A stretch of 21,569 bases of DNA from G039029935 sp039029935 (lineage in GTDB: Bacteria; Chloroflexota; Anaerolineae; Caldilineales; Caldilineaceae): NCBI GenBank assembly GCA_039029935.1, contig JBCCFC010000047.1, positions 1 through 21,569 on the forward strand. The letters run 5' to 3'. Shown here in pieces: positions 1 to 7,900 of the stretch. The notes under the pieces are model-generated. The model searched no databases and was not told where the DNA came from. It saw only the letters and a program-made list of their open reading frames with translations. The stretch's first letter is position 1. Every line of letters starts with the position of its first letter. Position numbers and translations under genes: made by a program.

Positions 1-1
1 G

Positions 2-1507
2 CTGGCGGGCGGGTTGCTCATTTTAATTTTAGATACGTCTTTTAATGATGAGCGTAACTCCGGCACAGGCTACACGGCTATATCGGTTCTATTTTTGATT
101 GTTGCAACGGCGGGCGTTCTCATCCAGAGCGTTGGAATGTTGGATGGCTTTACCAGAACGGGTGCAGGCCCAACCCTCGCAATGGATATGATAAGTATCG
201 ACCTCTTTGGCACATTTATGAAGATAACCATTTATATGGTGATGATTCTGGTTGCGGTCGCCGGAGGTAGCTATTTAAATCGCCGTATCAGTGGGCATGG
301 TGAATTTTGGACACTCTATCTGTTTGTCACCGTTGCCATGAGCCTGGCCTCATCTGCCAACAATCTACTGCTCATCTTCTTGGCGGTTGAGTTCTTGTCG
401 ATTACCAGCTATATTTTGGTTGGCTTCTTCCGTGAAGACCAACGAAGTACAGAGGCGGGGGTTAAATACTTCCTCTATGGCTCGGTTGCATCTGCACTGA
501 TGCTATACGGCATGAGCCTGCTCTACGGTGCAAGTGGTTCATTGGTCTTGGGTGACATCGCTCTTGCCTTTGAGGAAAATTCTGGCTTGGGCATTATTGT
601 GATGCCAGCTACGATTATGGCATTGGTCGGTCTTGGCTTTAAGACAAGCCTTGCACCGTTTTTCCAATGGGCACCAGACACCTATGACGGCGCACCAACA
701 CCTGTCACGGCCTATTTGTCAACGGCATCGAAGGCAGTTGGCTTTGCGGTCATGGCTCGCATCTTCATCGTTGCACTCGGCGGCTTCCGCTCAGAATGGG
801 TTCCCATCTTGGCGGGTCTGAGCATCTTCACGATGACAGCGGGCAATTTGATGGCACTGCGTCAGTCAAGTGTCAAACGCATGTTGGCCTATAGCTCAGT
901 GGCACAGGCCGGATACATTCTCATGGGCTTGGTGGCTGTCGTCTCAACGACACAGATTGGCTTTGATGATTTGAGTCTCAACGGTTTAAATGGGCTGTTG
1001 GTCTACATCTTCGCCTATCTCTTTACTAATGTCGGTGCATTCATGGTTGTCTTGGCCGTTGAGGAACGAGCAGGTAGCACTGACATCAGTGCCTATGAAG
1101 GACTCTTCCACAAAGCACCGTCACTGGCCCTGTCCATGCTCATATTCTTGCTCAGTCTGACAGGCATTCCGGCGACAGGCGGCTTCATGGGCAAGTTCTT
1201 CGTCTTTGGCGCAGCGGTCCAGCACCAATACTTCTGGCTGGCTGGTTTTGCTGCCGTCAACGCAGGGATAGCTGGCTTCTACTACCTGAATGTGGCACGA
1301 GCCATGTTCTTTGCTGGGGTCGATGAAGTTGAACAAGTGACCGAAGGCCCGGACGCGGGTACACCAGTCCGAATGCCTGTTGGCATGGCTATGCAGATTG
1401 CCGTCACCATTTGTGTGATTGGTACATTCTGGCTGGGGTTGTATCCATCCATGATTTTGGATTGGGCGAAGGGGGCTTCGGATCAATTGTTGGCTTTGAT
1501 GATGTAG
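2..1507 (+). CDS. nuoN: NADH-quinone oxidoreductase subunit N (5'-truncated by window edge)
   Basis: Antiporter-like, proton-pumping membrane subunit of respiratory complex I (ND2 homologue). The frame is open to the left edge, and the residues before the TTG at 14 (LAGGLL...) read as the first membrane helix, so the true start lies outside; probably only some 10-20 residues are missing. The protein is a chain of hydrophobic helices. Numbering from the TTG at 14, Glu126 (VEFLSITSYILVG), Lys151 (VKYFLYGS), Lys210 (FKTSLAPFFQWAPDTYDG), Lys240 (ASKAVGF) and Lys394 (GGFMGKFF) match the conserved charged residues of E. coli NuoN (E133, K158, K217, K247, K395), with the first three spacings identical. 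All residues needed for proton transfer appear present. nuoN is usually last in the nuo operon, which fits the terminator directly after it. Family identity is secure. Confidence 0.96.
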   Translation: MAGGLLILILDTSFNDERNSGTGYTAISVLFLIVATAGVLIQSVGMLDGFTRTGAGPTLAMDMISIDLFGTFMKITIYMVMILVAVAGGSYLNRRISGHGEFWTLYLFVTVAMSLASSANNLLLIFLAVEFLSITSYILVGFFREDQRSTEAGVKYFLYGSVASALMLYGMSLLYGASGSLVLGDIALAFEENSGLGIIVMPATIMALVGLGFKTSLAPFFQWAPDTYDGAPTPVTAYLSTASKAVGFAVMARIFIVALGGFRSEWVPILAGLSIFTMTAGNLMALRQSSVKRMLAYSSVAQAGYILMGLVAVVSTTQIGFDDLSLNGLNGLLVYIFAYLFTNVGAFMVVLAVEERAGSTDISAYEGLFHKAPSLALSMLIFLLSLTGIPATGGFMGKFFVFGAAVQHQYFWLAGFAAVNAGIAGFYYLNVARAMFFAGVDEVEQVTEGPDAGTPVRMPVGMAMQIAVTICVIGTFWLGLYPSMILDWAKGASDQLLALMM

Positions 1508-1543
1508 GTGGTTGATTCTCATTATTGGGAATAGATATTTTAG

Positions 1544-1585
1544 AATGAGGCTAGATGCTTAATGTTGTCTAGCCTCATTTTTTAT
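1544..1585 (+). terminator. Intrinsic terminator after nuoN
   Basis: A perfect 12-bp stem (AATGAGGCTAGA at 1544-1555 with TCTAGCCTCATT at 1568-1579) with a 12-nt loop is followed by a run of T. It starts 37 nt after the nuoN stop codon and would end the nuo transcript, separating it from the bactofilin-like gene. Confidence 0.88.
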
Positions 1586-1801
1586 TTATTTAATTGTAGG
1601 TTGAGACGATCTTTATCTATAATTATGCTTATTGTACTTTACGATATCTATACGCCATGCATCGTGGAATCGCCTTACTCTATAAAATCACCTCAAGCCG
1701 CATAATTGAAACTTTACGCCTTCCTTATACGTAGTAAGGAATAGCAATTGGTTTCTCATGAATCCAGAAACAATACCAACAATTTGTGAATTGGAGCAAC
1801 T
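1586..1801 (+). promoter_or_regulatory. Leader region of the bactofilin-like gene
   Basis: This gap holds no gene. It contains a TATAAT hexamer at 1618-1623 without a convincing -35 partner, and a 7-bp inverted repeat TTCCTTA/TAAGGAA (1721-1727 and 1735-1741) that could be an operator or a short leader hairpin. GGAG at 1793-1796 is a Shine-Dalgarno sequence 5 nt before the ATG at 1802. The ribosome site is convincing; promoter and operator are only candidates. Confidence 0.35.
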
Positions 1802-3157
1802 ATGAAAAAAGCAGGTCGTACAGTATCGAAACAGATGTGGGCACGCGTTTCTATCATCACCATGCTGGCATTCGTCTTGGTGTCGGTATGGGCATACCCT
1901 TCTGTGTATGCATTCGAAGGGCGCAGTGGTGAATCTGTGTTGATTGCCGCAGATGAGGTGATTGACGATGATGTCTATGCAGGTGCAAGCGAAATCGTGG
2001 TTGATGGGACAATCACGGGAGACTTAATCGCTGGGGCGCAGACATTGACCATCAATGGCGCAGTTGAGGGTGATGTCTGGTTTGGCGGGCAAACGTTGAC
2101 CGTCAATGGAACCATTGGGGATGATATCCGTATGGGGGGGACATTGCTTAAGCTCAACCCAGGCAGCAGCGTGGGTGATGACATCTTGATGGGTGGCTTT
2201 AGCCTTGAAGCCGAGCCGGAGAGTACCGTGGGTGGCGACATTCTCTATGGTGGCTATCAAGTGCTGTTAGCCGGTACGCTCGAGGGCGATCTGGAGATGG
2301 GTGGCGGTGCGCTGGAGATTCAGGGGCGTATCAATGGCAATGTCAATGCTGAGGTGGGTACATCCGAAGACACAATTGGGACGGATCCGATGGCCTTTGT
2401 TCCGGATGCCCCAGACGTAGCCTCCTTGCAGGGGGGACTGACTATTGGTGAAAATGCCTTTATTGGCGGGGATTTGAACTACACCAGCCGTGAAGAGTTT
2501 CTTGTGCCAACGTCGGTGATCAAAGGCGATACCATGTTTGAACTAATTGGTGACGGGGTAGAGGAACCGACAAATCCATTTGATCCCATGCGCCTCCTCT
2601 TTGGCACACTGCGTCAGTGGATTGGCCTCATCTTGGTGGGCATTTTGCTGGCCTGGCTTGTGCCCAGCATGATCCCCGGTAGCGCAAAGCAACTGGCACA
2701 CAAGACGGTTCCGAGCTTGGGATGGGGGGCACTTGTACTGATTGTAACGCCCTTTGTTCTCTTCATTGGCATTTTGATCGCCATCCTGCTCACCATCCTC
2801 TTTGGCCTTCTCACGCTTGAAATTGTGAGCAGCTTTATTGGCTTTGCGGGCATCACCACCATCTTTACGCTTGCCGTCTTCTTTGGCCTCACCATCGGTG
2901 TGATCGCCAAGCTCATTGTTGGCTATTGGCTGGGCAGCATGATTACGGGGGGCGATGAGACAGGGGGCAACCTCTCTGCCGTAATTGTAGCATTGGTCAT
3001 TGGGCTGTTGATTGTGGCAGCGTTATCGCATATCCCATTCTTGGGCGGTGTGATCAACTTGGTCATCGCGATTCTGGGATTGGGTGCGTTATGGCTGATG
3101 CGTCGCGGCGAAGCACCGAAGCCAGTTGATCCATTTGAGATGGTGAACGAGGTGTAG
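1802..3157 (+). CDS. Secreted bactofilin-like (polymer-forming) protein with C-terminal membrane domain
   Basis: The 451-aa product starts with a signal peptide (basic MKKAGRTVSKQ, hydrophobic core, cleavage probably after VYA near residue 37). Residues about 45-250 form a right-handed beta-helix of bactofilin type, with short rungs of roughly 16-19 residues repeating hydrophobic-x-G-x-hydrophobic-x-GD (for example IVVDGTITGDLIAGA, LTINGAVEGDVWFGG, LTVNGTIGDDIRMGG). From Trp273 to about residue 435 there are four to five hydrophobic helices, ending in basic RRGEAPKP. Known bactofilins are cytoplasmic polymers; here the signal peptide puts the helix outside the membrane with the C-terminus as anchor. 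Proteins with this arrangement are usually annotated 'polymer-forming cytoskeletal protein'; their function is not established. A role in envelope shape or surface scaffolding is inference. ATG is preceded by GGAG. It is a lone gene between a terminator and a repeat-rich gap. Confidence 0.85.
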   Translation: MKKAGRTVSKQMWARVSIITMLAFVLVSVWAYPSVYAFEGRSGESVLIAADEVIDDDVYAGASEIVVDGTITGDLIAGAQTLTINGAVEGDVWFGGQTLTVNGTIGDDIRMGGTLLKLNPGSSVGDDILMGGFSLEAEPESTVGGDILYGGYQVLLAGTLEGDLEMGGGALEIQGRINGNVNAEVGTSEDTIGTDPMAFVPDAPDVASLQGGLTIGENAFIGGDLNYTSREEFLVPTSVIKGDTMFELIGDGVEEPTNPFDPMRLLFGTLRQWIGLILVGILLAWLVPSMIPGSAKQLAHKTVPSLGWGALVLIVTPFVLFIGILIAILLTILFGLLTLEIVSSFIGFAGITTIFTLAVFFGLTIGVIAKLIVGYWLGSMITGGDETGGNLSAVIVALVIGLLIVAALSHIPFLGGVINLVIAILGLGALWLMRRGEAPKPVDPFEMVNEV

Positions 3158-3179
3158 TGTCATCATCTGCACCATCCAA

Positions 3180-3287
3180 AATTGATCGCAAAAAATGTAA
3201 TGGTCCGTAAGCCAGGGCGACCGCAAGGGTACGCCCCTACAAATTATGTTCAAGGTGTTGTTAATTATTACAATTGATCACAAAAAA
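3180..3287. repeat. Nested repeat cluster with a GTAGGGGCG-type hairpin
   Basis: Two copies of AATTGATCRCAAAAAA (3180-3195 and 3272-3287, 15 of 16 identical) enclose this stretch. Directly after the first copy, TGTAATGGTC at 3196-3205 repeats the outer end of the 3325-3480 element and matches it in 14 of 15 bases (3196-3210), so it looks like an abandoned end of a second copy. Inside, 3215-3240 is a GC-rich hairpin (GGGCG...CGCCC; reverse complement begins GTAGGGGCGTACCCTTGCGG). This belongs to a dispersed intergenic repeat type seen in many bacterial genomes, recognised from memory. Confidence 0.55.
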
Positions 3288-3324
3288 ACTACGTTCTTCC
3301 GTATCCGTTTCTTTGATTAAAAAA

Positions 3325-3480
3325 CTGTAATGGTCAGAAAGAGGTTGAACACAAAAAGCTGGACTATAGAGTCACTCCTACAAAGTCAGGAATCTCCTCT
3401 GGTACAACGCTGATTCTTGGCCTCGTAGGAATGGCTATATGGACTGGTCAAATTGTTCAACCTGTTACTGACCATTACAG
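3325..3480. mobile_element. MITE-like element with 26-bp terminal inverted repeats
   Basis: The two ends, 3325-3350 (starting CTGTAATGGTCAGAAAGAGG) and 3455-3480 (ending CCATTACAG), are inverted copies identical at 24 of 26 positions. The 156-bp interior encodes nothing, and its two halves are also loosely complementary (TCCTAC near 3377 against GTAGGA near 3425, plus TATAG/CTATA blocks), so a transcript would fold as one long imperfect hairpin. No clear target-site duplication is visible. Size, ends and lack of coding capacity fit a miniature inverted-repeat transposable element; the parent transposase is not in the window. Confidence 0.72.
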
Positions 3481-3708
3481 AATCGCTATCTTTTTGCTGG
3501 CAAATATTTTCATGGGCATCTCATGACTGCTGAGTATCGTATTCGCGGTTGGGCTTTAATTCACAACTTCCGGCCTTTTTGTCCTCGTTCTAACCCTGCC
3601 AAGCAAGGTTTTCAGTCTCGCGCACATCGTCTCAATGGTTCTGTTTATCATCACCATTGGTTATATAATTTGCTTATTTCTAGCTCTATGGCTGGTTTCC
3701 GCGCTTGA
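3481..3708 (+). pseudogene. Remnant of a transposase C-terminus
   Basis: The frame starts immediately at the right end of the MITE-like element (a stop codon lies inside that end at 3469) and runs to TGA at 3706-3708. The conceptual peptide has sections such as YRIRGWALIHNFRPFCPRS, AHRLNG and WLYNLLISSSMAGFR, which resemble from memory the tail of insertion-sequence transposases (pattern HNF-P-P, RLNG, NLLISAS-GGYR). There is no ribosome site before the internal ATG at 3523, and nothing upstream supplies the catalytic part. I read it as the surviving 3' end of a transposase gene, perhaps interrupted or replaced by the neighbouring element. IS family not assigned. Confidence 0.4.
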
Positions 3709-3790
3709 CCACACAATCCGTTAGAACGAACAACCATCGTAGGATATAGCCAGCTCATCTATTTTAACAGGTAGCAGGGGTGTTGCTGAA

Positions 3791-3826
3791 AAAAAGGCAC
3801 GGTTGCTAGGTCAATCGTGCCTTTTT
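3791..3826. terminator. Strong bidirectional intrinsic terminator
   Basis: A 15-bp stem (3791-3805 with 3812-3826, one G-T wobble, 6-nt loop CTAGGT) has a GC-rich core GGCACG/CGTGCC flanked by A5 on the left and T5 on the right, so it can stop transcription from either side. It lies well downstream of the bactofilin-like gene and the transposase remnant. It may originally have ended the insertion sequence. Confidence 0.8.
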
Positions 3827-3988
3827 CTGTCTAGTTGCCACAAAATCGGTAGGTAGTTAAGCGATATAAAAAATTTTGAATAATTTTTGCATTTTTCATT
3901 GCGATGTGTAAATTCAAAGCCAAAGTGCATAACATTTTTGGTATGCCAACGTCGTAACAAGGTAGATAGACAGTTTTTGTCATGGTTT

Positions 3989-4060
3989 CAAGGACAAGAA
4001 CAAAGGACAAGGACAAAGGGCAAGGACAAAGGGCAAGGGCCAAGGGCTAGGATAAAGGAC
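3989..4060. repeat. Degenerate purine-rich hexa/heptanucleotide tandem repeat
   Basis: About eleven units in a row follow the pattern (C)AAGGRC: caaggac, aagaac, aaaggac, aaggac, aaagggc, aaggac, aaagggc, aagggc, caagggc, taggat, aaaggac. The + strand is almost free of T across the tract. It resembles the short tandemly repeated repetitive sequences of filamentous cyanobacteria in style. Small reading frames crossing it on either strand are by-products of the repeat, not genes. Confidence 0.75.
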
Positions 4061-4111
4061 TGTACCGTAGATTGGCAACCTACGTTACAGATAACCAATC
4101 TGTGTGACTGG
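4060..4111 (-). repeat. Two-hairpin structured repeat, copy 1
   Basis: Contains CGTAG/CTACG around a TTGGCAA core (4066-4084) and ACAGAT/ATCTGT with a 5-nt loop (4087-4103). It aligns without gaps to the reverse complement of 20496-20547, downstream of the giant gene, with 42 of 52 bases identical and both hairpins kept. It follows the purine tandem repeat directly. This copy has lost the closing outer stem seen in copy 2. Confidence 0.68.
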
Positions 4112-4474
4112 CTTATACGTGCCTATTCAATCAAAAATATTTAAATACAATGTTTTTTCGGAAATTATTGCGAATAATATTGCCAATCTTTATGACATAT
4201 ATAGAGATTATACGCCTATACAACTATCTCTATACGCTAAACCGTCGCATACCCTATGCCCATTTGTGTAACCTTGCGCTTCTTGTCAAACCTTACAAAA
4301 TAAGGTGATTTAGGCACGACAAATTATTTAGACAAAAGATCATGTGCGAGATCGGTGCGTCTCCGTCAATTGATTTGGTCTACAATAAATTGTGTAAAAA
4401 TAAACTATACACATTACGTTTCTTAATTTTTATATGCAATATAGCTATGATATTGTAAGGATAGTCGATCTTCA

Positions 4475-4530
4475 TATATATATGACGATTTGCATACGCT
4501 ATCTAAACGTATGATACCGTCATATATATA
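4475..4530. repeat. Perfect 13-bp inverted repeat with inner stem
   Basis: TATATATATGACG (4475-4487) is exactly complementary to CGTCATATATATA (4518-4530). Between them CATACG (4493-4498) and CGTATG (4508-4513) form a second 6-bp stem, giving a two-tier hairpin or cruciform. There is no T-tract, so it is not a standard terminator; an operator pair or a small palindromic element are the alternatives. Confidence 0.55.
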
Positions 4531-4704
4531 CGAATTTAAACGGTCTATGGATTTATTTTTTTGTCAAAAGTACATGATAAATAAACTTGATAACAATATC
4601 AATCTAAATTAGATAGCACTTTTAATGAATTGTATTATGTTGAAATGCTTGGACGGTATCTTTGCATATTTGATCAATTTTGACAGGTTTTGTAAGGATT
4701 TAAG

Positions 4705-4779
4705 ATGAATTATGTCCAATGTCAACAAAGATTACTTCATTTGACTATCCACGCATTCAAGAAAAAATTATACGATTAA
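4705..4779 (+). CDS. Possible 24-codon leader ORF
   Basis: ATG at 4705 follows AAGGA (4694-4698) at a 6-nt spacing, a better ribosome site than most in this gap, and the frame runs 24 codons (MNYVQCQQRLLHLTIHAFKK...) to TAA at 4777-4779. A 7-bp hairpin begins 8 nt after its stop and the giant gene starts 123 nt after it. Leader peptide plus hairpin would fit attenuation, but there is no run of regulatory codons beyond three lysines and no terminator T-tract, so a chance ORF is equally possible. Confidence 0.2.
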   Translation: MNYVQCQQRLLHLTIHAFKKKLYD

Positions 4780-4787
4780 ACTTACAA

Positions 4788-4804
4788 CATCCCATATTGG
4801 GATG
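4788..4804. promoter_or_regulatory. Short perfect hairpin or operator before the giant gene
   Basis: CATCCCA and TGGGATG form a perfect 7-bp inverted repeat around TAT, about 100 nt before the chosen start at 4903. Its position suits a repressor operator or an RNA hairpin in the 5' leader. It also sits just before the alternative ATG at 4822, which lacks a Shine-Dalgarno sequence. Confidence 0.35.
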
Positions 4805-4890
4805 CCATCTACTTATGCTATATGCAACGGAATTGCCATTACAATCTGTTGCGAGATACGATCAAGAAAAATTGCAGTTCAAATTCAATA

Positions 4891-4895
4891 AAAGG
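4891..4895 (+). promoter_or_regulatory. Ribosome binding site that fixes the giant gene's start
   Basis: AAAGG at 4891-4895 lies 7 nt before ATG 4903-4905. The earlier in-frame ATG at 4822 and the later one at 4987 have no such sequence, so 4903 is the preferred start. Confidence 0.65.
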
Positions 4896-4902
4896 TAATC
4901 AA

Positions 4903-7900
4903 ATGAAAATCAACCAGAGTCTATCGGTTCACGTGCTGTCTCTTCATCGTACAGATTTAGACATTGCATGGTTCACAAAAAAAACAATGATACGGAACAC
5001 GGTTCATGTAGCAACATTGCTAGTGGGTCTTTTCTTCCTGTTTGGGGCCAATCTGTCCACGGCCCATGCAGCAGCTACAATCAATTTTCAGGTCATTCCA
5101 GTTGATGTTCCAGACCCTGTTGAGGTGGGTGAAACAATGACCTACCGATTCGCGTGGTCTTGTTCTGGTAGCACAAGTGAGTGTGCTGGCTTTTCACTAG
5201 AGCATACACTGTCGCCAAATTTAGAGTTAATCAATGCTGCGCAGCCCACTGGCTATACACGTGTTATCTCTGGCACAACGATTACGTGGGATGGCCCTGC
5301 TGCCGATGGTGCGTCCATTGAAGCATTGCTCGAAGTGCGGGTCCGGTATGATTCACCAACGGGTATAGATATTCCATTGGATGGAACAACGACAATCGAG
5401 GCTGGTGGTGAGAGCTTTGATGTAACTGTGGACCCACCTGTCACTGTCACGGTTGATGAGGCAGAACCACAGTGGAGTGTCAGCAAGACAAAGATTGCAC
5501 CTGCTGGCGATGTGGAGCCTGTTGTCAATGGTGACATCACCTATCAACTTTCATACTGTTCCGATTCTGCTATCGGTAATGTGAGTGTCGCCGACGCTAC
5601 GATGGTCGATACCTTCCCTGCAAATGCGACGGTTATTGAAGCCGATGGCGGTACAGTCACTGGGAACACCATTACATGGGCACTAGGAACGCTTGAACCA
5701 CAAAATGGTTGTGTCACACGCACTGTAACACTCCGTTATGAGTCTGCGCAAGGGTTTTCAACGGGCGATACAGTCGTGAACACGGTTGAAGGCACGGGCG
5801 ATTTTGGCAGCGGTGGTGTGGGGATCGGTACAGGCAGCGTCACCAATACACTCTCTGACCCAACCATTGATGTAACGTTTGAGAAGAATAACGAATCGCA
5901 CCCAATTGGTCCTGATGCGCTTGCTGAATTCCGCCTGAACTGGGATACCAGCGCCTCTAATATCCCTATCCAAGACTTTGTGGTCGTGGATAATCTACCC
6001 GATGAACTGCAAATTCGACAAATACGCTCTGGAAGATGGGAAGATTTTCCAGAGATTAAAGCACGCTTAGAATATTCGACGGACGATGGTGCAACTTGGA
6101 CTGCCATGTCACCTGTCGTTGACTACGATGATAATGAATGGTTCCGCCTCAGAGATAGCGACTTCCTTGCCAGTACAAACGCCATCCGTTGGGTTTTCTT
6201 TGATGATAGCAGTGGCGTTGAAGTTTACGAGGTTCCCGCTGGCTTTCAACCAACAAATAATGGCCACAGACCACGTGTGCGGGCAAAGTCTGCAATAACC
6301 GTCACTGTGGACACAGAGGTTGATAACTGTGCAGAGGCACAATACCTAGCGGTCGATGGTGTATCAACGGCGGTTGAGCAGAATTGTGGTTCTGTAACCT
6401 TAGTCCCCGAGGAAACCACTGTTGTCGATATTGATAAACGGTCATCCAATTCTAACGACAGAACCCCAGGTGAGCAAGTCAACTTTGAGATTCGTATGCA
6501 GCTCATGGGCGATTCGTCGGGTGATCTGGTCAACCCAGTTGTACGTGACATATTGCCACCTGAACTGACCTTTATTAGCTGGGACAATGTTGCCAGTGAC
6601 TTTGACGTTCAGCCTGTTTTCACAGTTACCGAAAACTATAGTGGCACAGCGCAGACACTGCTTGAATGGTCATGGGATGACCCAGGTTCCGAGTGGACGA
6701 TTCCACACGTAGACAATGACCGCCAAGGCCAATCCTATAGTATTCTCTATACGGCCGAGATCAAACCTGGCACACCAGCAGGAACCTATCAGAATGATGC
6801 CGAGCTAGAATACGACAATATGGTTGTCAACTGTAATAACAAGGCAACCTGTTCCGATCAGCAGAATATCAGCGTCCTTCAAATTGCCCAAGTCTATGCC
6901 GAAAAATGGATTGATGGCTACCCGGGATTGAACCATATTGACTCTGAAACGGCGACAGGAACAGCCCTCTTTGATTGGGATGCGCCTTTTGATGCCTCTT
7001 GTCCTGCTGATGAAGATGGTTTTACACGTTATCCCTGTGTGGCGCAAGGTCTGTTTGATGAAAACTTTGCCTATAAACTAAAAGTATTCAACACAGGTAA
7101 TGTTGGCCTGATTGATTATATCCTTTATGATGTCTTCCCTTATCGGAATGATGTGGGTGTTTCTGAGATTCTCTCAGCCGATGAGCGTGAATCGGACTGG
7201 GCGCCGCAGTTGGTGGGACCAGTTACAGCCATTAGCCTACCGACTGGTATCGCAAACACGGACCTGATTTTTGAATATTCTGATTCCTCAGACCCCTGTC
7301 GCCCAGAGATGTCACAATCCGCGATAGACAGTGTGTGGCAGACTGGGTGTGTTGATGATTGGACGGATTCTCCAGACGTATGGAGCGATGTGCGCTCTAT
7401 GCGCATCCGCTTTGCCGACAATAGTGTCTCTCTTGGTATTCTGGAGAGCATGACCATGAGCATGACCATGTATATCCCTGAAATTGACGTCCCCTCATCC
7501 TCTATTGCATGGAACTCGATTGGACACCGTGCCACCAATGAGGCAACAAATGCGCGCTTGCTGACGGCTGATCCACGCAAGGTCGGGATTGTCGTCCCAT
7601 TCCATGATTGGGGTGATTTGCCAGACGCCGATTCCACCGCAGGGGTCTCACCTAGTTATAGTACTGATACCACCAACAGTGCGACAGGCATCTCTGGCCC
7701 TGCACATCTAATTCGCCCTGATTTGTATCTGGGTGATGGTGTTGATGCTGAGGATGATGGTCAGTCATCAATTGGAGCCAATGGCGATGATAATGGCAGC
7801 AGCCCATTCAGCGAAGGTACAGTCGCAGGCAATGACGATGAAGACGGCGTTGTCTTTGGCAATGAGGTCATCATGCCTGGCGACACAGTTGAGATTTCTG

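Larger units (their letters stand above)
4112..4821 (+). promoter_or_regulatory. AT-rich leader region of the giant gene
   Basis: About 700 bp without a convincing gene apart from a possible 24-codon ORF at its 3' end. It is much more AT-rich than the genes around it and holds a series of inverted repeats: TATAGAGAT/ATCTCTATA (4200-4208, 4226-4234), ACCTTA/TAAGGT (4290-4295, 4301-4306), the 13-bp palindrome at 4475-4530, TTGATA/TATCAA (4587-4592, 4597-4602) and CATCCCA/TGGGATG (4788-4804). A perfect TTGACA stands at 4680-4685 but the best -10 (TAAGAT, 4701-4706) is 15 nt away and weak. The promoter of the giant gene is probably here, but I cannot place it. Confidence 0.4.

Noticed and set aside
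3951..3964. 14-nt match to the 3' end of 16S rRNA (GTCGTAACAAGGTA)
   Set aside because: The surrounding bases do not continue the rRNA sequence and no anti-Shine-Dalgarno follows; taken as chance.
3831..4144. Two small open frames, one on each strand, over the purine repeat
   Set aside because: Their composition comes from the tandem repeat and neither has a ribosome site or a recognisable domain.
4680..4706. TTGACA with TAAGAT as the giant gene's promoter
   Set aside because: The spacing is only 15 nt and the -10 is poor; it would also start transcription at or after the possible leader ORF. Not called as a feature.
4822..4902. Upstream ATG that would extend the giant protein by 27 residues
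   Set aside because: No Shine-Dalgarno sequence before 4822, and the added peptide is polar and unlike a signal sequence start; 4903 has AAAGG at 7 nt.
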